A stretch of DNA of 64,000 nt from Fibrisoma montanum (GTDB lineage: Bacteria > Bacteroidota > Bacteroidia > Cytophagales > Spirosomataceae), in the NCBI RefSeq assembly GCF_003583365.1, contig NZ_QXED01000003.1:1-64000 (forward strand), given 5' to 3'. Under the pieces are notes generated by a model. It saw only the letters and a program-made list of their open reading frames with translations, was not told the DNA's origin and ran no database searches. Of the stretch, positions 59,395 to 64,000 are shown piece by piece. How positions within the stretch are numbered: the first letter of the stretch is position 1; each line of letters begins with the position of its first letter. Made by a program: the position numbers and the translations under genes.

Positions 59395-61137
59395 TTAAGG
59401 CCGCTCATATACCACCCGCCCGTTGATGATGGTTTTCAGGACGCGAATGTCCTTCAGTTGGTTCACATCGACCGCCGTCGGGTCTTCCGACAGCACCACC
59501 AGATCGGCCATTTTGCCCAGCTCCAGGGTACCTTTCCGGGTTTCTTCAAAAGACGCGTACGCACCTCCGGCGGTCCAGAGCCGGATGGCGGTTTCGGCCG
59601 GGATGCGCTGGTTTTCGCCGATGACGGTCCCCTCGGCACTGCGCCGGGTGGCCAGGCTTTGAATGCGCAGCATGGGATTGGCCGCGCTTACGGGCCAGTC
59701 GGAGTGCTGGGCCGCTGGAATGCCCATGTCGACCACCGACCGGTTCGGGTGCATCATGCCCCAGCGTTGGGTGCCGTACACGAGCATCTTATCGCCATGT
59801 TCATAAATGTACGAGTGCAGGACTACCACCACGCTGTCGCGTTTGATACGTTGCAGCAGGGCGTTGTTGGTTACGCTGCAGTGTTCGATGCGGTGGCGGC
59901 TGCCGGGGCGGGGATACCGTCGCTGGGCGGCTTCGAAAGCGGTCAGGGTCATCTCAATTTCGCGGTCGCCGTTGGAATGGCAGGCAATCTGCAGGCCGTT
60001 GCGGTGAATGGTGAGGAAAAGACTATCGAGCGCAGCCTGGCTTCGTTCGGGCGGGATGCCGTAATAATCTTTGAGGCCGGTTTTCGGGTTGATCATCTCA
60101 TAGGGTTCGCTGAGCCAGCAGGTTCGGCCGCTGAGCGAGTTGCCGTGGTATACTTTAATACCGCTTATGCGCAGGCTTTCGTTGCCGTAGCCGCGCCGGA
60201 TGTTTCGGCGCAGGGCCTCGTCAAGTTCGTTCACCGACAGCAGCAGATTAATGCGCATGGGCAACCCGGCGGCCTGCAGTTTTTCATAAATCGCCATCTT
60301 GCCGAAGGTCGCCCCCGCTTCAGTCAGGCTGGTGATACCATTGGCGAGGTAAGCCTCAAAGCAGCGTCGGTAGGCCGCCATGGTTTCATCATCGGTTGGG
60401 GCGGGGGCCGTTTTCAGCTTGTCGGACCGGATAATGGCCGCGGCCGTTTCGCGACATACGCCCGTGGGAACACCCAGGCTGTCGCGGTCGAAGGAGCCGC
60501 CGGGTGGGTCGGGCGTGGCGCTGGTTATGCCCACCGCTTCGAGTACGTAGGAATTGACGGACCAGATGTGATTGCTGGAATGGCGGATGATGACCGGGTG
60601 CCGGCGCGACACCTGGTCCAGTTCGCGCCGGGTCGGGTGGCCACCCAGCTTGGTGTCCTGGTAGCCGTATCCCTGCACCGGCAGGCCCTCCGGTGTCAGA
60701 TCGGCTTTGCGTTTGAGCAGCGCAACCAGTTCGGTCATGGAACGTACCGAATCCGGGCCGACGCTGATCATAGCGTTTGGCGAGGCAAACGGGTAGATCG
60801 GTGCCGGGTGCAGGTGGGCGTCGTTGAAGCCCGGTACTACCGTGCGGCCCTGCAAATCAATCACCTGGGTTTGTTTACCGATGAGCTTACGAATGGCTTC
60901 CGTAGTGCCAACCGCCCGTATGGTTCCTCCGGAAATGGCAATGGCCTGAGCCCGGTCGCCGGGGCGGGCGATGGTGATGATGTTGCCATTCAGCAGGACC
61001 AGGTCGGTAGACTGAGCCCGGAGTGAGTGGCCGGTTATACACAGCAGGCTGGCAAGAGGCAGCGTCAGGCGATGACGCAGAATAAGTCCGGAACAGGCTC
61101 TGATCAGTGCCCGGGTTGGCCGGTAGAGGTGATGCAT
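59395..61137 (-). CDS. YtcJ-type amidohydrolase
   Basis: This 580-residue protein has an unusual long, basic N-terminus that ends in a probable signal peptide (about 20-42, LPLASLLCITGHSLRAQ). The TIM-barrel amidohydrolase domain follows, with the metal-binding DAHLHP motif (about 107), ACHSNGDREIE (about 383), RIEHCSV and the QHSDWPV Asp. This is the YtcJ/NfdA group, some members of which hydrolyse N-substituted formamides. The substrate is unknown. It converges on the kinase gene with five bases between the stops. Confidence 0.87.
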   Translation of the reverse strand: MHHLYRPTRALIRACSGLILRHRLTLPLASLLCITGHSLRAQSTDLVLLNGNIITIARPGDRAQAIAISGGTIRAVGTTEAIRKLIGKQTQVIDLQGRTVVPGFNDAHLHPAPIYPFASPNAMISVGPDSVRSMTELVALLKRKADLTPEGLPVQGYGYQDTKLGGHPTRRELDQVSRRHPVIIRHSSNHIWSVNSYVLEAVGITSATPDPPGGSFDRDSLGVPTGVCRETAAAIIRSDKLKTAPAPTDDETMAAYRRCFEAYLANGITSLTEAGATFGKMAIYEKLQAAGLPMRINLLLSVNELDEALRRNIRRGYGNESLRISGIKVYHGNSLSGRTCWLSEPYEMINPKTGLKDYYGIPPERSQAALDSLFLTIHRNGLQIACHSNGDREIEMTLTAFEAAQRRYPRPGSRHRIEHCSVTNNALLQRIKRDSVVVVLHSYIYEHGDKMLVYGTQRWGMMHPNRSVVDMGIPAAQHSDWPVSAANPMLRIQSLATRRSAEGTVIGENQRIPAETAIRLWTAGGAYASFEETRKGTLELGKMADLVVLSEDPTAVDVNQLKDIRVLKTIINGRVVYERP

Positions 61138-61429
61138 GGAGAGAAAAAGTTGACGTTAGGCGGGGGTGGAACAGGTACGAGCCTGGTCACCCTGCCGGTG
61201 GATGAAAACCTGGTGCCGACCGTTCCCGAGATGGGGAACGGCTTATGCAAAGCTACGCGATGAGGTAGGCAGAAAACCTGCTGTGTTTGTTTTCGATTTG
61301 TTGTTATCAGGAGGTCAATCTTAACAATTTCTTCTTACGAAAACGGCATCGGTGTGGTTGCTCAACCGGTTGACATATTATTGGAAAGCCGGCCGTTCGA
61401 CGGCCGCATCCTGCCCACCATAACTCTCT

Positions 61430-62227
61430 ATGCTTAAACTCATTACCATTAACACCTGGAAGGGCGATGGCCGTTATCGCGACCGTATCGAATGGCTGGC
61501 GGAACAGCTACAGGCCTTACAGCCCGACGTTCTGGCATGCCAGGAAGTGTTTCAGACGCAACAGGCCGATACGGGGCAGTACCTCGCCGACCGCCTGTCG
61601 ATGTACCACCTGTTTACGCCGGCCCGCTTTAAACCCCGGCGCTTTGCCGGCCGCACCGTCGATAGCTGTTCGGGGCTGAGTGTGCTGGCCCGCTACCCAA
61701 TCGAACGGATTGATGTTCTTCAGTTGCCGACCGATGAACGGGATGGAGAACGTATCGCTCAGTTTTGTCGGATTGACGCCGATGGGTCGTCCATCCTGCT
61801 GATCAATACGCATCTGACGTACCTCGCCGACGGATCGGCGCTGCGGCACCGGCAAGTGCAGACCATCCTGACGCATCCGGCATTGGCCGAACCGTATGCC
61901 GCCGGATTTCTGTGTGGCGATTTCAATGCCGAACTGCATACCCCCGAAATCCAGTACCTACTGAACCACCCGGCGGTGTCCGTGCGCAGCGCGTACCAGG
62001 CAGGGGGAGGGGCCGTGCCCGGTTTTACGATGGTCGACCAGACCGGCGAGGGGCGGATCGACGGCCGGAGCATCGACTATATTTTTTCGCTGGCCGCGAC
62101 GCCTGCCGAACACCCAGTTATCACAGGCGCCTGCATCGTGCTGGATACCCCCAATGCAGCCGGTACGTACCCAAGCGATCACTTTGGCGTATGGGCGCAG
62201 GTGGGTATACCCGGCAAGACCCGCTGA
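61430..62227 (+). CDS. Endonuclease/exonuclease/phosphatase-family hydrolase
   Basis: This 265-residue protein has the EEP (DNase I-like) fold. Active-site motifs are visible: INTWKGDG with the Asn, LACQEVF with the metal-binding Glu (about 40), the INTHLTY strand, GDFNAE with Asp-x-Asn (about 163) and the C-terminal SDHFGVW (about 248). No signal peptide is visible. Such enzymes cleave phosphodiesters in nucleic acids, phosphoinositides or sphingomyelin. Substrate unknown. Confidence 0.88.
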   Translation: MLKLITINTWKGDGRYRDRIEWLAEQLQALQPDVLACQEVFQTQQADTGQYLADRLSMYHLFTPARFKPRRFAGRTVDSCSGLSVLARYPIERIDVLQLPTDERDGERIAQFCRIDADGSSILLINTHLTYLADGSALRHRQVQTILTHPALAEPYAAGFLCGDFNAELHTPEIQYLLNHPAVSVRSAYQAGGGAVPGFTMVDQTGEGRIDGRSIDYIFSLAATPAEHPVITGACIVLDTPNAAGTYPSDHFGVWAQVGIPGKTR

Positions 62228-62297
62228 CAGCAAAACGCGCTGACAGACAGGTTCTGGCTGAGCGGCCCATGCCCGGATTGTGAAAAATAAAACGTAA

Positions 62298-62334
62298 CGG
62301 GACAATGTGGGCCTTCTTTATCGACGTTGTCCCG
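62298..62334. terminator. Candidate hairpin downstream of the EEP gene
   Basis: cgggacaa (62298-62305) and ttgtcccg (62327-62334) form an 8-bp stem around a 21-base loop. An A-rich run follows. It may end the EEP-gene transcript. Confidence 0.5.
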
Positions 62335-62397
62335 AAACGTAGTAAAAAAATGGCCGGTAAAAATGCGGTTTCCGCGGAGATAATGGGTAACTCGCTT

Positions 62398-62443
62398 CAG
62401 GAAACGGGGGCTAGTTGACATTGCAATTTTCGTTTCCTGATAA
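62398..62443 (+). promoter_or_regulatory. Promoter-like region with an inverted repeat before the KAS III gene
   Basis: caggaaacg (62398-62406) and cgtttcctg (62431-62439) are exact complements. Between and over them lie TTGACA (62415-62420) and TGATAA (62438-62443), 17 bases apart, a sigma-70-like arrangement that is unusual for this phylum. The repeat overlaps the -10-like box and could be an operator. Confidence 0.4.
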
Positions 62444-62484
62444 TAAAGAGTAGATTTAACTTTTACTTGTACCAGATTGATTGT

Positions 62485-63561
62485 ATGACCCACCCTGTTA
62501 AGGCCATTATTGCCGCTACCGGCAGCTACATTCCAACCGTCAGAATGAGTAATGAGGCCTTTGCAAACCACCGCTTTTTCGACCGGGACGGGTTGCCGCT
62601 CCAGCACAGGCAGGACGTTATTCTGGAAAAATTCAAATCGATTTCGGGCATCAGCGAACGGCGGTACGCCGAGCCAGAACAACAGGCGTCGGATCTGGGC
62701 TTCCTGGCTGCGAAAGATGCCCTCGACAGTTCCGGCATTGACCCCGAAAGCCTGGACTACATCATCGTTGCGCATAACTTCGGTGATGTTGCCTTCGGCA
62801 GCAATCGGGTCAGCATGGTGCCGTCGCTGGCGTCGCGGATCAAGGCGCTGCTTCAGATCCGGAACCCGAACTGCGTTGGCTACGATCTGGCGTTCGGCTG
62901 CCCCGGCTGGCTGGAAGGAGTCATTCAGGCCAGTTATTACATCCGGTCCGGCGATGCACGCCGGTGTCTGGTGATCGGGACCGAAACGTTGTCCCGCGTG
63001 ACGGATTCGCACGATCGGGATTGTATGCTGTTCAGTGATGGCAGCGGAGCAACCATTCTCGAAGCTGCTGATGATCAGGTGGGTGTGCTGGCTCACTGCA
63101 CACAAACGCACGCCCACGAGTACGCGCATCTGCTATCGATGCAGCCGTCGAATGCCCCGCTTCAGGCCGACAGCCAGGATATTTTCATGAAAATGAATGG
63201 TCGTAAGCTGTACGAATTTGCGCTGACGAATGTGCCCGTTGCCATTAAGGCGGCTCTCGACAAGGCGGCCGTACCGCTGTCGGCAATCAGCAAGGTGCTG
63301 ATCCATCAGGCAAACGAAAAAATGGATGCGGCCATTCTGCAGCGGCTCTTCCGGCTCTACGACATGCCCATGCCCGCCGACGATCTGATGCCAATGACCA
63401 TTTCCTGGCTAGGCAATAGTTCAGTAGCCACGATTCCCACGTTGCTGGACCTGATTTTAAAGGGAAATCTGGATAACCACCACCTCAATCCGGGCGATAC
63501 CGTTGTGTTTGCTTCGGTTGGAGCCGGCATGAACGTTAATGCCGTGGTGTACCAGTTCTGA
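62485..63561 (+). CDS. Beta-ketoacyl-ACP synthase III-like protein
   Basis: I start this 358-residue enzyme at the ATG at 62485; the TTG six codons upstream is unlikely. The KAS III catalytic triad is present: Cys139 in LAFGCPGW, His273 in LIHQANEK and Asn310 in WLGNSSV. The length, about 40 residues more than FabH, suggests a specialised paralogue. Such enzymes condense an acyl-CoA with malonyl-ACP. No other lipid or polyketide genes are adjacent, so the product is unknown. Confidence 0.9.
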   Translation: MTHPVKAIIAATGSYIPTVRMSNEAFANHRFFDRDGLPLQHRQDVILEKFKSISGISERRYAEPEQQASDLGFLAAKDALDSSGIDPESLDYIIVAHNFGDVAFGSNRVSMVPSLASRIKALLQIRNPNCVGYDLAFGCPGWLEGVIQASYYIRSGDARRCLVIGTETLSRVTDSHDRDCMLFSDGSGATILEAADDQVGVLAHCTQTHAHEYAHLLSMQPSNAPLQADSQDIFMKMNGRKLYEFALTNVPVAIKAALDKAAVPLSAISKVLIHQANEKMDAAILQRLFRLYDMPMPADDLMPMTISWLGNSSVATIPTLLDLILKGNLDNHHLNPGDTVVFASVGAGMNVNAVVYQF

Positions 63562-63592
63562 TCTGCCGGTCGTTCTGTATGAACAGACCAGG

Positions 63593-63623
63593 GTTTGCGT
63601 GAGCCGGGTCGGCTCACGCAAAC
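63593..63623. terminator. 14-bp hairpin after the KAS III gene
   Basis: gtttgcgtgagccg (63593-63606) and its exact complement (63610-63623) enclose a three-base loop. It lies about 30 bases after the KAS III stop. There is no T-run, so it could instead be a stabilising hairpin. Confidence 0.8.
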
Positions 63624-63690
63624 ATCGCTCCTACGGCCCACAAAGTATCCATTCGCCCGACCGCGGGTCTGCACGTTTATCCTTAAAAAC

Positions 63691-63852
63691 ATGGCCGCAT
63701 ATCGCCCATACTCACGCATTTACAAGGGACCTAAACCGACACTGGAGCACAAAAACCCGTATGTGGTTATTGGCCAGCCCGGCATGATCAAATACCTGAC
63801 TGATAAGCAGGCCAGTGGCCGCGACGACCTCATCCCGCAATTTCAGCGGTAG
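63691..63852 (+). CDS. Small hypothetical protein
   Basis: This 53-residue protein begins at the ATG at 63691. A longer frame from 63595 reads through the preceding hairpin and is less likely. It has a basic N-terminus (YRPYSRIYKGPKP) and no membrane segment or known motif. The product is unknown, and the gene may be a chance reading frame. Confidence 0.45.
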   Translation: MAAYRPYSRIYKGPKPTLEHKNPYVVIGQPGMIKYLTDKQASGRDDLIPQFQR

Positions 63853-63888
63853 TCAGTACCAGCATTGGGCGCTGCCGGTCGGATCGCA

Positions 63889-63999
63889 TCAGGCCGCCGA
63901 CAGCGCCGGATAAGGCATAACCTGAGCCGCCGTCTGGTATCTGACCAGCCCCCGAACCCACACCTTCGCTACGTCGGCGTAGGAACCCTTGTGCCGGAA
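63889..63999 (-). CDS. Partial minus-strand gene, C-terminal end
   Basis: The last 36 codons and TGA stop of a minus-strand gene are visible, reading inward from the window edge. The composition is ordinary and protein-like (RHKGSYADVAKVWV and LVRYQTAAQV). The 5' part lies beyond the window, so the family cannot be recognised. It converges on the 53-residue frame with a 36-base gap. Confidence 0.55.
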   Translation of the reverse strand, partial: FRHKGSYADVAKVWVRGLVRYQTAAQVMPYPALSAA

Positions 64000-64000
64000 C

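Noticed and set aside
59458-61026. 522-codon open frame on the plus strand, antisense to the amidohydrolase gene
   Set aside because: It is a mirror of codon bias in a GC-rich gene. The minus-strand frame has signal peptide and family motifs, while the antisense product has no recognisable feature.
61138-61429. Possible riboswitch upstream of the amidohydrolase gene (hairpin 61220-61241)
   Set aside because: A short stem ccgttccc/gggaacgg is present, but I could not match the conserved boxes of cobalamin, TPP, SAM or other known riboswitches.
1-64000. tRNA, rRNA, CRISPR arrays, IS elements and prophage genes
   Set aside because: I looked through intergenic regions for T-loop motifs, spaced direct repeats and transposase or integrase motifs and saw none.

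Overview
The window looks like part of a chromosome from a Bacteroidota bacterium of the order Cytophagales, most likely the Spirosoma group. This is inferred from content only. It has a SusC-like outer-membrane receptor with an Omp-beta-barrel-3 type barrel, a membrane LytTR regulator, IPT/TIG and DUF11 surface proteins, a GH3-family acyl-adenylating enzyme, a long-form NADP isocitrate dehydrogenase, TAnnTTTG-type -7 boxes, moderately GC-rich DNA and few Shine-Dalgarno sites. I saw no rRNA, tRNA, IS element, prophage or CRISPR array. Genes lie in short operons on both strands, and several convergent gene pairs are separated by hairpins whose stems run into the stop codons.

Layout. 0.1-2.7 kb: a NirD-like Rieske protein, a NarX-like nitrate/nitrite sensor kinase and a NarL-type regulator, probably the end of a nitrite-assimilation locus that continues to the left. 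4.0-12.1 kb: a hybrid kinase, a single-domain response regulator, a membrane HEAT-repeat protein, a processive family-2 glycosyltransferase, a TPR plus outer-membrane-barrel protein and a membrane-anchored protein of unknown function. Together these look like a synthase-dependent exopolysaccharide operon with its own signalling, followed on the other strand by an LTA-synthase-like phosphotransferase. 14.6-20.5 kb: a seven-repeat TIG lipoprotein, a MoxR/Mg-chelatase-like ATPase and a beta-helix/DUF11 surface protein. 20.6-28.8 kb: hisS, a membrane protein, a LytTR regulator, an FkbM methyltransferase, an oxidoreductase/GNAT pair and a divergent LysR-icd pair.

29.0-34.4 kb is the most unusual part. 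Three small plus-strand genes (an unknown 90-residue protein, a two-zinc-ribbon DUF6671-like protein and a TerB-like protein) converge on a tight four-gene minus-strand operon. That operon encodes an S8 (subtilisin) peptidase with a Lys/Glu/Ile tract, a catalytically dead truncated ATP-grasp paralogue, an intact ATP-grasp ligase and a small emfourin-like protein. I propose it as a candidate undescribed peptide- or protein-modifying protease system.

34.6-64 kb is mostly housekeeping and accessory metabolism: a marR-arr pair (rifamycin ADP-ribosyltransferase), a TPR lipoprotein, a luciferase-like monooxygenase, an NmrA-like reductase, the TonB-dependent receptor, an endonuclease III homologue, a rhodanese/sirtuin pair, an acyl-CoA ligase, a CDF transporter, a Nudix hydrolase, a LysE exporter, GH3 and SurE, a cold-shock protein with a structured leader, a GtrB-like glycosyltransferase with a UPF0104 membrane partner, TrhO, a deoxynucleoside kinase with an insertion, a YtcJ-type amidohydrolase, an EEP-fold phosphohydrolase and a KAS III-like synthase. 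The window ends inside a minus-strand gene. Two intergenic loci carry clusters of a degenerate heptamer (TTYGTRG) arranged as inverted repeats, one of them a perfect 51-bp palindrome.
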